The notes: generated from the letters alone by a model not told the origin. DNA of 40,335 bases from Pseudoalteromonas sp. 3D05 (GCF_002723455.1 NZ_PDUS01000006.1:209569-249903), one strand, 5' to 3'; positions 15,218 to 23,146 are shown, counted from the first letter of the stretch. Translations and numbers: made by a program.

Positions 15218-16627
15218 TTAAGTACCACAAAAAGTTTGATAATTTTTTTCATCTGAAGCTGCATGATTCCATGACTCATTGATGCTTTGAGTATAGGGGT
15301 TTTGCAGTGCTTGTAAGTATTCGCTTAGTATGGGACTTTGGTTAGATTCAGCAAAGTCTTTTAGGATTTTTTCTACCATATAGTTACGCGGGATCAATGT
15401 TGGATTAACTTTTCGCATGATTGAGTAACTTTGTTTGTGTGTCCTGTGAGCCCACTTCTCAGACCAAGAGGATAATACCGGAGGAATTGTTACACTTTCT
15501 TTCAACGACCTCGTTAAACTGTCAAACGTATTGGTATAGTCAAGAGAGTTATCTTTTAACAATGCTAATAACTCAGCCACTAACTCGCTATCTTCAGGTT
15601 TGTGCCCATCCAACCCTAGCTTTTGCGCCCACATGTCAGTAAATGCGTGATTAAACTTTTCTGCAAAACTATTAATTAGAGGGCTAAGTAAAGCAACGGC
15701 TTGTTCATCATCTTCGCTTATTAACGGTATTAAACTCTCAGCTAACCGTGCGCAATTCCAGTTTGCAATATTAGGTTGATTACCGAATGCGTAACGGCCT
15801 TGACGGTCAATGGAGCTAAATACTGTATCAAAATCAAAACTATTCATCATCGCACACGGGCCATAATCAATGGTTTCACCGCTGACGAGTGTGTTATCTG
15901 TATTCATTACACCGTGAATAAACCCCACCCGCATCCAGCTCACAACTAGTTCTATTTGTTTTTTTATTACCTCACTCAAGAAGGCTAAATAACGCTCAGG
16001 ACCCGTGCTTTGTATATGTGGATAATGTCGTGTAATTGCCAAATCAGCTAAGGCTTTTAAACCTACAACATCTCCTTGGGTTGCTAAATACTGAAATGAC
16101 CCTACTCTGATATGACTTGATGCAACTCGAGTCACAATCGCGCCAGGCTGTGGTGGTTGTCTGTAAACGGTTTCGCCCGTTGCGACCACCGCTAAACAAC
16201 GGGTTGTCGGCACGCCTAGTGCGTGCATTGCTTCACTCATTATGTATTCACGTACTGCCGGGCCAATAGCGCAGCGACCATCACCACCACGAGAAAACGG
16301 TGTCGCCCCAGAGCCTTTTAACTGAATATCCCAAAGTAATCCTTGTTGATCGGCAACAGCCCCAAGTAAATGCGCGCGGCCATCTCCTAAGCGAGGTGAA
16401 AAGTGACCAAATTGATGGCCAGAATAGCCCAGCGCAACGGGCGCTACAGTTGAGTCTATTTGGTTACCACTAAGCACTGCGGCTTGCTGTGCTGATGAAA
16501 CATCAATACTCAATTGTTTAGCCACAGCGTCGTTAAATAACAGCAGCGAGGGCTCGCCAACTGGACTCGGTCTATCGGCGATAGCAAATTGCTCTGCTAT
16601 GTCGGTATAGCGTGATACTAATTTCAT
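15218..16627 (-). CDS. selO: Protein adenylyltransferase SelO
   Basis: A 469-residue pseudokinase-fold enzyme of the SelO/YdiU family (E. coli 478 residues), which transfers AMP from ATP to Ser, Thr or Tyr side chains and is linked to redox stress. Visible hallmarks are the GDGR loop (81-84), LKGSGATPFSRGGDGR with K104, REY with E127, the catalytic-loop equivalent HGVMNTDN (D244, N245) and the metal site DYGPC (D254). The C-terminus is FCGT, keeping a Cys at the antepenultimate position where selenoprotein members have Sec. AAGGT lies just before the ATG. It starts 17 bases after the Tag-like gene, so the two form one transcription unit. Identification is firm. Confidence 0.95.
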   Translation of the reverse strand: MKLVSRYTDIAEQFAIADRPSPVGEPSLLLFNDAVAKQLSIDVSSAQQAAVLSGNQIDSTVAPVALGYSGHQFGHFSPRLGDGRAHLLGAVADQQGLLWDIQLKGSGATPFSRGGDGRCAIGPAVREYIMSEAMHALGVPTTRCLAVVATGETVYRQPPQPGAIVTRVASSHIRVGSFQYLATQGDVVGLKALADLAITRHYPHIQSTGPERYLAFLSEVIKKQIELVVSWMRVGFIHGVMNTDNTLVSGETIDYGPCAMMNSFDFDTVFSSIDRQGRYAFGNQPNIANWNCARLAESLIPLISEDDEQAVALLSPLINSFAEKFNHAFTDMWAQKLGLDGHKPEDSELVAELLALLKDNSLDYTNTFDSLTRSLKESVTIPPVLSSWSEKWAHRTHKQSYSIMRKVNPTLIPRNYMVEKILKDFAESNQSPILSEYLQALQNPYTQSINESWNHAASDEKNYQTFCGT

Positions 16628-16644
16628 TGAATTACCTTTCGCCG

Positions 16645-17349
16645 CTACTGCGGTTCAGTTGTTTGAATACCCACACGGTTATCACCCACGCTATAGGCTA
16701 CGATTAAGCTTAGCTCTTGTAAACTTAAGCCACTTTGTTGCTGTAATTCATTAAAAAATGCTTGTGCGGCAGTGAGCGACTTTTTAGTTTGTAAGCCACC
16801 ATCAATAATTTTATGTGCGCGCAAGTAGCTTTCTACGTCGCGTGAAAGTAAAAACGTATCTTTACCTAGAGTTCTTAATGCATAAGGCCCAGTGTTACCA
16901 CCTAAGCGCGCACCGTGTTTTTTTAAATACGCCCATAAGCCAATAATGTCGTCTGTAGGCCAGTTTGCAATAAACGCACTAAAACTGCCGTGTTCACTCG
17001 CTACTTCATGAATCATATATGCGTTATCAGTAATGGTTTGTACTTTTTTAAAGTTACGCACAATACGCTCATCACTGGCTTTTTGTTCTAGCATATCAGG
17101 TGGCATCATCAGTAACTTTTCAACACTAAAATCCCAAAATACTTCCCTAAAACCAGCCCACTTACTATTAATAACAGACCAATAAAAGCCACTTTGAAAT
17201 ACTTTACGGGTAAATTCCTCAAGCCATGCGTCATCAGGTAAGCTTTTCAGCTGAGACGGTTTTAAGGGCGGATGTAATAGCTGCTGAAGCATGGCCTTAC
17301 CGCCTTTTCTTTGTGCTGCTCGTTTATATATATCCTGAAACTTTTCCAT
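16645..17349 (-). CDS. Divergent DNA-3-methyladenine glycosylase I-like protein
   Basis: A 234-residue protein with the helix-hairpin-helix glycosylase fold of the Tag family. FQSGFYWSVINSKWAGFR aligns with E. coli Tag QAGLSWITVLKKRENYR. Two things argue against canonical Tag activity: the position of Tag E38, which contacts the methylated base, is K49 here, and the N- and C-terminal Cys/His zinc ligands of Tag are not present. It may repair a different lesion or have lost catalysis. AAGGTAG lies about eight bases before the ATG. It is the first gene of a unit with selO. Fold assignment is reasonable, activity uncertain. Confidence 0.7.
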   Translation of the reverse strand: MEKFQDIYKRAAQRKGGKAMLQQLLHPPLKPSQLKSLPDDAWLEEFTRKVFQSGFYWSVINSKWAGFREVFWDFSVEKLLMMPPDMLEQKASDERIVRNFKKVQTITDNAYMIHEVASEHGSFSAFIANWPTDDIIGLWAYLKKHGARLGGNTGPYALRTLGKDTFLLSRDVESYLRAHKIIDGGLQTKKSLTAAQAFFNELQQQSGLSLQELSLIVAYSVGDNRVGIQTTEPQ

Positions 17350-17437
17350 CGTTTTACTACCTTTGCTGTTTCTGCTTATTAGTGTACGGAAAAATGACCT
17401 TATACGTAATACTCTCTAGTAAACGATCGCTTCTACC

Positions 17438-17467
17438 TTGACACCTAGACGGCTAAAATGCTTTAAT
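17438..17467 (+). promoter_or_regulatory. Sigma-70 promoter of the lysine operon
   Basis: TTGACA (17438-17443) and TTTAAT (17462-17467) are separated by 18 bases. The -35 box is perfect and the -10 box is 5/6. Predicted transcription start is near 17474, upstream of the hairpin and riboswitch. Confidence 0.65.
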
Positions 17468-17489
17468 CACCGCCATTACCCCTATTTAA

Positions 17490-17520
17490 GGTGTGAGTTT
17501 GAACATTTTAAACTCACACT
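17490..17520 (+). other. Strong hairpin just upstream of the lysine aptamer
   Basis: A 10-bp perfect stem GTGTGAGTTT / AAACTCACAC (plus one G-T pair) with a nine-base loop ends six bases before the aptamer's P1 stem. There is no U-tract, so it is not a terminator. It may insulate aptamer folding or protect the 5' end of the mRNA, or at DNA level be an operator. Confidence 0.6.
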
Positions 17521-17525
17521 GTGGG

Positions 17526-17711
17526 CTAGAAGAGGTGCGTTATTCAGGTAACGTATGTGAGGAGCACACACTCCAGTGATCATACGTGAGGGGAATTAAC
17601 GCCGAGAAATAACACTTTTTGTGAAGGGTTATTTCGGGCGACTGGGTTGAATCCCAGCGACTGTCACCAACAACAGCTGCGCTGTTGATAAGTTTGGTGG
17701 AGAGCTTCTGG
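17526..17711 (+). promoter_or_regulatory. Lysine riboswitch (L box) aptamer
   Basis: The leader matches the lysine riboswitch and resembles the E. coli lysC leader throughout. In order: AGAGGTGCGTTATT-type start, GAGGAGCACACACTCC, TGATCATACGTGAGGGG, the GCCGA core before a variable stem, CTGGGTTGAATCCCAG, GACTGTCACC, and a closing GGTGGAGAGCTTCTGG. The P1 arms CTAGAAG (17526-17532) and CTTCTGG (17705-17711) pair over 7 bp with one G-U. Lysine binding should lower expression of the downstream four-gene operon, which supports lysine as its end product. Confidence 0.95.
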
Positions 17712-17718
17712 TCTTAGC

Positions 17719-17846
17719 ATAATAAGGCCTGTGCGCCCTATTATTTAAGCCCATTCGCTCTTCGAATTTTAAAGTTCGACTGATGTAAATGCGGCATATC
17801 TATATTTCTTCCTCATTTTACTCAGCGAACACCTGATAAGTTCGTT
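17719..17846 (+). promoter_or_regulatory. Putative expression platform of the lysine riboswitch
   Basis: Two kinds of switch are possible. First, a stem at 17719-17728 / 17735-17744 with one A-C mismatch is followed by only a short U-tract, a weak terminator candidate. Second, CGAAC (17826-17830) can pair with GTTCG at 17840-17844, forming a hairpin that places the GATAAG ribosome-binding region and start codon next to a stem, or instead with GTTCG at 17774-17778. These pairings exclude each other, as expected for translational control. The mechanism is inferred from base pairing only. Confidence 0.45.
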
Positions 17847-17850
17847 GCAG

Positions 17851-18735
17851 ATGAAAAACAACCTTAATTTAAACGACTACCCGCTATGGACTGCTCTCGT
17901 CACGCCTTTTACTGACCGGGGCGAAGTAGATTATGCGGTACTTGAACAACTTGTTGCAGAACAACAAGCTGCTAAGAATGGCATTTTACTACTCGGTAGT
18001 ACGGGCGAAGGCTTAGCGCTTAGTCTGAAAGAGCAACAAGCCATTGTTGAGCATGTATGTCAGTTAGAACTCAATGTGCCATTAATGGTTGCCGTTGGCG
18101 GTATGAACCTAACCCAACAAATTGCGTGGGTAGAGTACTGTAATCAACTGCCTATTCACGGTTATTTACTGGGCTCACCACTGTATGCCAAGCCTGGCGT
18201 TGTAGGTCAAACTCATTGGTTTGAAAGCCTACTCAACGCAAGTGTTCACCCATGCATGCTCTATAACGTACCTGGTCGCAGTGCGGTAGATATTCCACCA
18301 GCCGTTGTTAGCACTTTAAAGGATCATAAAAATTTATGGGCACTTAAAGAAGCCAGCGGTGATATTGCTAAATTTGAAGGGTTTAGAAAAGCCTCGCCTG
18401 AGTTAGCAATATTCAGCGGTGATGATGCCCTTATGCCTTATTTTTCTCAAGCCGGAGCGAAAGGCTTGGTTTCTGTAGCAGCTAATGCATGGCCAGCACA
18501 AACCCATGAGTTTGTTAAGCGCAGCCTTAGCGGTCAGCACCCAAATTTATTTGCTGATTGGTCGCAAGCAATCCATAGCTTGTTTGCCGTCGCAAACCCC
18601 ATTCCCGTAAAAGTTTTGATGCATTTACAAGGGCGACTAAACAGCCCGTATTTGCGTCCACCGTTAACTCATCTCGAGCTAACGCAAACAGATTGCATTA
18701 ACAATGCAAACAACACCATTTTATCTTGGCATTAA
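17851..18735 (+). CDS. dapA: DapA-family 4-hydroxy-tetrahydrodipicolinate synthase
   Basis: A 294-residue TIM-barrel class I aldolase of the DapA family, which condenses pyruvate with aspartate semialdehyde in the first committed step of the diaminopimelate/lysine route. Visible are the LLGSTGEG loop (GTTGE equivalent), SPLY with the relay Tyr, YNVPGR with Y138, and the Schiff-base lysine K166 in ALKEASGD. ATG 17851 is used; an in-frame TTG at 17845 closer to GATAAG is an alternative start. First gene after the lysine riboswitch, 15 bases before dapD. Probably a lysine-dedicated paralogue, since such bacteria usually carry another dapA elsewhere (not visible here). Confidence 0.88.
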   Translation: MKNNLNLNDYPLWTALVTPFTDRGEVDYAVLEQLVAEQQAAKNGILLLGSTGEGLALSLKEQQAIVEHVCQLELNVPLMVAVGGMNLTQQIAWVEYCNQLPIHGYLLGSPLYAKPGVVGQTHWFESLLNASVHPCMLYNVPGRSAVDIPPAVVSTLKDHKNLWALKEASGDIAKFEGFRKASPELAIFSGDDALMPYFSQAGAKGLVSVAANAWPAQTHEFVKRSLSGQHPNLFADWSQAIHSLFAVANPIPVKVLMHLQGRLNSPYLRPPLTHLELTQTDCINNANNTILSWH

Positions 18736-18750
18736 ACACAGGTTTTTATA

Positions 18751-19491
18751 ATGAGCTGGTTAGAACTATTAAATAATTTAGAATCAGGCGCCGTTCGCGC
18801 TGCAACACAAGACGAAAAAGGCCAATGGCACGCTAATATTGAAGTAAAACAAGGTATTTTAGAAGCGTTTAAAAACGGTACTAACACCGAGTTTACCGGT
18901 GGTTTTGTTGATAAGCACAACTTGGCACCGCAAGAATTTACCGCCGAAAATGGCGTACGTATGGTACCCGGTGGTTCAAGTGTTCGCCGTGGTGCACACG
19001 TTGCTAAAGGCACAATTATTATGCCACCAGCGTATGTAAATATTGGTGCGTTTATTGACGAAGGCACTATGGTTGATAGCCACGCTCTTGTTGGTTCGTG
19101 TGCACAAGTAGGTAAAAACGTTCATCTAAGTGCTGCTGTGCAACTAGGTGGTGTGCTGGAACCAATTGGCGCAAGCCCTGTTGTTGTAGAAGACGATGCG
19201 TTCATCGGCGCAGGCTGTGTAATCGTTGAAGGGGTCGTTGTTAAAAAAGGTGCAGTACTTGCGCCAGGTGTGCGTTTATCAGCTACAATCCCAGTTTATG
19301 ACTGCGTTAACGAGCGTCAACTAGATAAAGGCGAGCCAATCCCTGAGTACGCCATTGTGATCCCTGGCTCACGCCCGGCTTCAAATGACTGGGCACGCGA
19401 GCAGGGCTTAAGCATGTCATGTGCATTAATCGTAAAATACCGTGATGAACAAAGTGATGCGTCTTTACTACTAGAAGAGGTTTTACGTTAA
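18751..19491 (+). CDS. dapD: Tetrahydrodipicolinate N-succinyltransferase (short DapD)
   Basis: A 246-residue left-handed beta-helix acyltransferase that transfers succinyl from succinyl-CoA to tetrahydrodipicolinate, giving N-succinyl-2-amino-6-oxopimelate. The core matches E. coli DapD closely: MPPAYVNIGAFIDEGTMVD, VGSCAQVGKNVHLS, GGVLEP, and a C-terminal CALIVKY. These are DapD rather than DapH (acetyl) signatures. It is about 28 residues shorter than E. coli DapD (274), the loss being in the N-terminal helical domain. It follows dapA by 15 bases and its stop overlaps the next start by one base (TAATG). Confidence 0.9.
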   Translation: MSWLELLNNLESGAVRAATQDEKGQWHANIEVKQGILEAFKNGTNTEFTGGFVDKHNLAPQEFTAENGVRMVPGGSSVRRGAHVAKGTIIMPPAYVNIGAFIDEGTMVDSHALVGSCAQVGKNVHLSAAVQLGGVLEPIGASPVVVEDDAFIGAGCVIVEGVVVKKGAVLAPGVRLSATIPVYDCVNERQLDKGEPIPEYAIVIPGSRPASNDWAREQGLSMSCALIVKYRDEQSDASLLLEEVLR

Positions 19492-20696
19492 TGACCTTTT
19501 TGAGCACGCCAGTTAAAACCGCCATTGGTGAACTTTCGAGTAACCTCGATACCCCATTTTTTGTCTACGATCTCGACTCACTAAATGCACATTTAGCGCG
19601 TTTAGTGGCGCAAACCGAAGTAAAACTTTGGTATGCGGTTAAAGCCAATCCCCTGTCTAAAGTCATACAAAGTTTAGATAACGCAGGCTTTAACTTTGAT
19701 GTTGCAAGTAAAGGCGAACTTGAGCAAGTACTTGCTCAAGGTATTAACAGCGAGCGCGTGCTCAACACAGGGCCTGCAAAGAGCCCTAAACAAATTAAAC
19801 ACTTTATCGAGCGAGGCGTGCGTATATTTGTCGCCGAAAGTCTCAATCAAGTGCGTTGGCTAAATGAGCAAGCAATTGCAAAACAGTGCCAACTACAGGT
19901 TTTATTGCGTGTGCAATTACGTTGGCCTGAAGGTGAAAAGAACCCACTAGGGGGCGACAGCCTTACACCATTTGGCTTAGGCTGCGATGAATGGCAAGCA
20001 CTCAATACGAATGATTACCCTGCACTTAACTTTGATGGCCTGCATATTTTTCAATGGGGAAATATGCTTAGTAGCGACAAACTCGCCCAGCTTTGGTCAC
20101 AAATGGTCGCGCCACTACAGCAGCTAGCAAGCGATTTAGGTATTCATTTAAACGTGCTCGATTTAGGCGGTGGCTTAGGCATTCCTTACACGCTTGATGC
20201 ACCAACTTTGAGTTGGGATGCGTTAATCGATGAACTTGCAAAAATTAAGCGTGATTCTGGCGTTGAAGAGTTATGGATGGAGCTTGGCCGTTATGCTGTC
20301 GGCGAGTGTGGTCATTACGTAACCCCTGTTGTCGAGCGCAAATTAAATTATGGGCAACAACAAGTCATTTTAAGCGGTGGCATTAATCATTTATTGCGCC
20401 CAGCGGTCACTAGCCAAGATTTCCCAGCGCGGTTATTACGTGATTCAACAGCACCAAACCAAGCAATGAGCTTATACGGCCCGTTATGTACTGCGCTTGA
20501 CTGCTTAGGTGAGCATCATTTACCGAATGATTTAAATGAAGATGATTGGCTCGCATTTAGTCAATGTGGTGCTTATGGTTTTACTGAAAGCATGCCCTAC
20601 TTTTTATGCCATGAACTTGCCGCTGAGTATGTATTACAAAACGATAAATTATCCTGTATTCGCCAAGCAGAAGATGCCAGTCACTACTTAAGGTAA
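19491..20696 (+). CDS. Fold-type III PLP decarboxylase, BtrK/PvsE-like (LysA paralogue)
   Basis: A 401-residue alanine-racemase-fold decarboxylase. PLP lysine K51 is in WYAVKANPL, the phosphate loop is GGGLGIPY (226-233), and the active-site Cys/Asp pair is in CTALDC (C333, D337). Rather than the EPGR motif of LysA it has ELGRYAVGECG (265 onward), and GLHIFQWG where LysA has HxHxGS. These features match the BtrK/PvsE/SbnH-like branch, whose members decarboxylate amino acids attached to a carrier or acyl group. It will usually be annotated as diaminopimelate decarboxylase. Context (lysine riboswitch, dapA, dapD, and a desuccinylase-like gene five bases downstream) suggests the substrate could be N-succinyl-LL-diaminopimelate. 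Plain LysA activity is the main alternative. Confidence 0.82.
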   Translation: MTFLSTPVKTAIGELSSNLDTPFFVYDLDSLNAHLARLVAQTEVKLWYAVKANPLSKVIQSLDNAGFNFDVASKGELEQVLAQGINSERVLNTGPAKSPKQIKHFIERGVRIFVAESLNQVRWLNEQAIAKQCQLQVLLRVQLRWPEGEKNPLGGDSLTPFGLGCDEWQALNTNDYPALNFDGLHIFQWGNMLSSDKLAQLWSQMVAPLQQLASDLGIHLNVLDLGGGLGIPYTLDAPTLSWDALIDELAKIKRDSGVEELWMELGRYAVGECGHYVTPVVERKLNYGQQQVILSGGINHLLRPAVTSQDFPARLLRDSTAPNQAMSLYGPLCTALDCLGEHHLPNDLNEDDWLAFSQCGAYGFTESMPYFLCHELAAEYVLQNDKLSCIRQAEDASHYLR

Positions 20697-20701
20697 TTGA
20701 G

Positions 20702-21823
20702 ATGAGTAATACAACCCCAATCAGCCAAGAAAACATTGTCGTGGGTGAGGTTGCCAACGGCTTACCGCTAACCATTCCGGTGTATCGTTTAAAAGGCGAT
20801 GGCAGCGGACCAAGCGTTTATATACAAGCAAATATGCATGGCGCGGAAGTGCAAGGCAACGCGGTCATTTATCAATTGCTCGAACAGCTAAAGCAACTGA
20901 ACTTAAAAGGTGATATCACTTTAGTCCCCTACGCGAACCCAATTGGTTGTAATCAAAAGTCAGGGGAATTTACTCTTGGTCGCTTTGATCCAATTACGGG
21001 CACTAACTGGAACCGTATGTATCATTGCAACAGTCAATTAGCTGTTAACTTTGCAGAGCAATACCGTGATGCTGATGATAAAACCTTAAAAACAGCGTTT
21101 AAATCCGCATTGATAAATGAAATAGAACAACAGTTAGCCGGGCCAGATTATCGTTTAACCACAGGCAAACGTATTGCACTTAATTTACAAAAGCTCGCAC
21201 ACCAAGCAGATATTGTCCTCGACTTACACACAGGCCCTATTTCTAGCCAGCACCTATATTGCCCTGACTACGCAAAGCAAAGCGCCAGCTATTTTAATAT
21301 CCCCCACGTACTACTTATTCCAAATGATTTTGACGGCGCAATGGACGAAGCCAGCTTTTGTCCTTGGTGGCAATTAACTGAACAATTAGCAAAGCAAGGC
21401 CGTGAATTTAACGTACAAGTTGAAGCGTTTACTGTTGAGCTAGGTAGCCAAGAAAAAATCGATTTAAGCGCAGCATTGGATGACGCCAACAGTATTTTAA
21501 GTTATTTAAATCATAAGCAGGTTTTTGTTGATGCGCCCTTTCAACCAAAACAAATGAAGCGCTATGGCTGTCTGCTCGCTGACTACTTCGCTTACTACGC
21601 GCCCATGGGTGGCATGGTTGAATACATAGCCCCGCTTGGTGGCCATATTAAAGCTGGCGAGCCAATTGCTAAAGTATTACGAATGGAGCGCTACCTTAGT
21701 GAACAGCCATTACAAACCCTCACTCTCGATTGTGATGCCATTGCAATTTTGCACTTTGCCTCAGCAAGTGTGAATCAAGGCACCGAACTCTACAAATTTT
21801 TCACCAACGTATTTGAGCTTTAG
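20702..21823 (+). CDS. M14-family succinylglutamate desuccinylase/aspartoacylase-like hydrolase
   Basis: A 373-residue zinc hydrolase. Zinc ligands H46 and E49 are in NMHGAEVQG and H176 is in LDLHTGP; the general base E246 is in FTVELGSQ. The C-terminal beta domain (about 290-373) with APLGGHIKAGEPIAKV is typical of AstE/AspA-like deacylases. AstE removes succinate from N2-succinyl-L-glutamate and aspartoacylase removes acetate from N-acetylaspartate, so family members act on alpha-N-acyl amino acids. As the last gene of a lysine-riboswitch operon with dapD, the expected substrate is an N-succinyl intermediate: N-succinyl-LL-DAP (replacing DapE) or N2-succinyl-L-lysine. AAGG precedes the ATG. 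A strong terminator follows. Confidence 0.85.
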   Translation: MSNTTPISQENIVVGEVANGLPLTIPVYRLKGDGSGPSVYIQANMHGAEVQGNAVIYQLLEQLKQLNLKGDITLVPYANPIGCNQKSGEFTLGRFDPITGTNWNRMYHCNSQLAVNFAEQYRDADDKTLKTAFKSALINEIEQQLAGPDYRLTTGKRIALNLQKLAHQADIVLDLHTGPISSQHLYCPDYAKQSASYFNIPHVLLIPNDFDGAMDEASFCPWWQLTEQLAKQGREFNVQVEAFTVELGSQEKIDLSAALDDANSILSYLNHKQVFVDAPFQPKQMKRYGCLLADYFAYYAPMGGMVEYIAPLGGHIKAGEPIAKVLRMERYLSEQPLQTLTLDCDAIAILHFASASVNQGTELYKFFTNVFEL

Positions 21824-21892
21824 ATTCTTTAGAGCTCACCCCTTCTCATTGCGTGAGAGCACGATTATCCAAGTGGAAAAAGTGCATGAACG

Positions 21893-21912
21893 AGCGGCTT
21901 CGGCCGCTTTTT
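21893..21912 (+). terminator. Rho-independent terminator of the lysine operon
   Basis: A 6-bp stem AGCGGC / GCCGCT capped by an exceptionally stable C(TTCG)G tetraloop runs straight into TTTTCTTT. Confidence 0.9.
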
Positions 21913-21913
21913 C

Positions 21914-21937
21914 TTTGTATTTGTATTTGTATTTGTA
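21914..21937 (+). repeat. TTTGTA x 4 microsatellite
   Basis: Four perfect tandem copies of the hexamer TTTGTA directly follow the terminator's T-run. It lies between the lysine operon and pldA, about 165 bases before the pldA start, so slippage could change the spacing but not a reading frame. Confidence 0.8.
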
Positions 21938-22102
21938 ATCAAAAGGCATCAAAATTTATTAAGTTCAGTAACAATTCACAGATCTTCTGTTAAAGTTGCT
22001 TGTGGACAGATAAACTGAATAAATACTTTCAGCCGCTTAAGCAGTGGCACAAGTCCACCAGCTCCACATAGACTCTCTATTTAGTTTACCAAAGGAATAA
22101 TA

Positions 22103-23143
22103 ATGACTTGGCGCAATGGGATTTTACTTACTACGTTGTTATCAACTAGCGTGTTGGCACAACAAGCAGACCCACAAAAGACAAACGAACAAGACAGTGA
22201 TATTGAATTAGTAAAACAATGCATCTTAAACGAAGCAATAGCAGGGGACGAAAATCAAACCCTAGCACAGCTTCGAAAAAAATGTTCTGCACTAGATGAA
22301 ACTAAGCAAATAACTGCGCTTGATAAACGCAAAGCACGTGAACAAGTAAGTCAAAAAAATCGCAATGTTATCACGCCCCATAAGCGTAACTATTTGCTGC
22401 CATTATCCTATGTATCAAATCCAAATACTCGCCCTTTTGGCCGACTAAACGAACTATCTGACGAACCCACCGGCGAGCAGCTTGATAACCTAGAAGTGAA
22501 GTACCAACTTTCAATTAAAGTACCGCTCTATAATGATTTTGCAGATGACGATCAAACTGTATTTTTTGGTTTTACCTTGCAGTCATTTTGGCAGTTTTAT
22601 AACAACGAAATTTCATCGCCATTTCGCGAAACAAACTATGAGCCTGAAATTTTTTGGATTAACTACCTCGACCCTGAAAACGTACTTTGGGGTGATGAAA
22701 TGGCGATATCTATAGGGATGGTGCATCAATCAAATGGTCGTAGTCAGCCTAACTCTCGTTCATGGAATCGAATTTATGCTGATTTCTTATGGGAGAAAGA
22801 TGGCTTTGTATTTAGTTTCAAGCCTTGGTACCGCATTCCTGAAGATAGAAAAGAAGATCCTATGGAAGCCAAGGGCGACGATAACCCAGATATATACAAA
22901 TATATGGGCTATTTTGAGTTTGGTGGCGCTTATCGCTACGAAGAGCATGAATTTAGTTTTATGACACGCAATAACTTAAATTCAGATAACCGCGGTGCGA
23001 TCCAGCTTGACTGGTCATTCCCGCTATGGGGCCGATTAAGAGGTTATGCACAATACTTTAATGGCTATGGCGAAAGCTTAATCGATTACAACGCGGATAT
23101 TGAGCGCATAGGTGTGGGTATTTTATTAACTGATTTACTTTAA
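22103..23143 (+). CDS. pldA: Outer-membrane phospholipase A (OMPLA)
   Basis: A 346-residue protein with a signal peptide ending near ...TSVLA, a 70-80 residue N-terminal extension, and a 12-strand phospholipase A1 barrel. The catalytic signature is GMVHQSNGRSQPNSRSWNR: H208, S210 and N222, with the same spacing as E. coli OMPLA H142/S144/N156. It hydrolyses ester bonds of phospholipids misplaced in the outer leaflet of the outer membrane and is activated by calcium-dependent dimerisation. AAAGGA lies before the ATG. Monocistronic, ended by a clear terminator. The N-terminal extension is longer than in E. coli and of unknown role. Confidence 0.95.
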   Translation: MTWRNGILLTTLLSTSVLAQQADPQKTNEQDSDIELVKQCILNEAIAGDENQTLAQLRKKCSALDETKQITALDKRKAREQVSQKNRNVITPHKRNYLLPLSYVSNPNTRPFGRLNELSDEPTGEQLDNLEVKYQLSIKVPLYNDFADDDQTVFFGFTLQSFWQFYNNEISSPFRETNYEPEIFWINYLDPENVLWGDEMAISIGMVHQSNGRSQPNSRSWNRIYADFLWEKDGFVFSFKPWYRIPEDRKEDPMEAKGDDNPDIYKYMGYFEFGGAYRYEEHEFSFMTRNNLNSDNRGAIQLDWSFPLWGRLRGYAQYFNGYGESLIDYNADIERIGVGILLTDLL

Positions 23144-23146
23144 AGA

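Noticed and set aside
17526..17711. Cobalamin or other riboswitch before dapA
   Set aside because: The order of conserved blocks and the close match to the lysC leader identify the lysine class; no B12 box is present.
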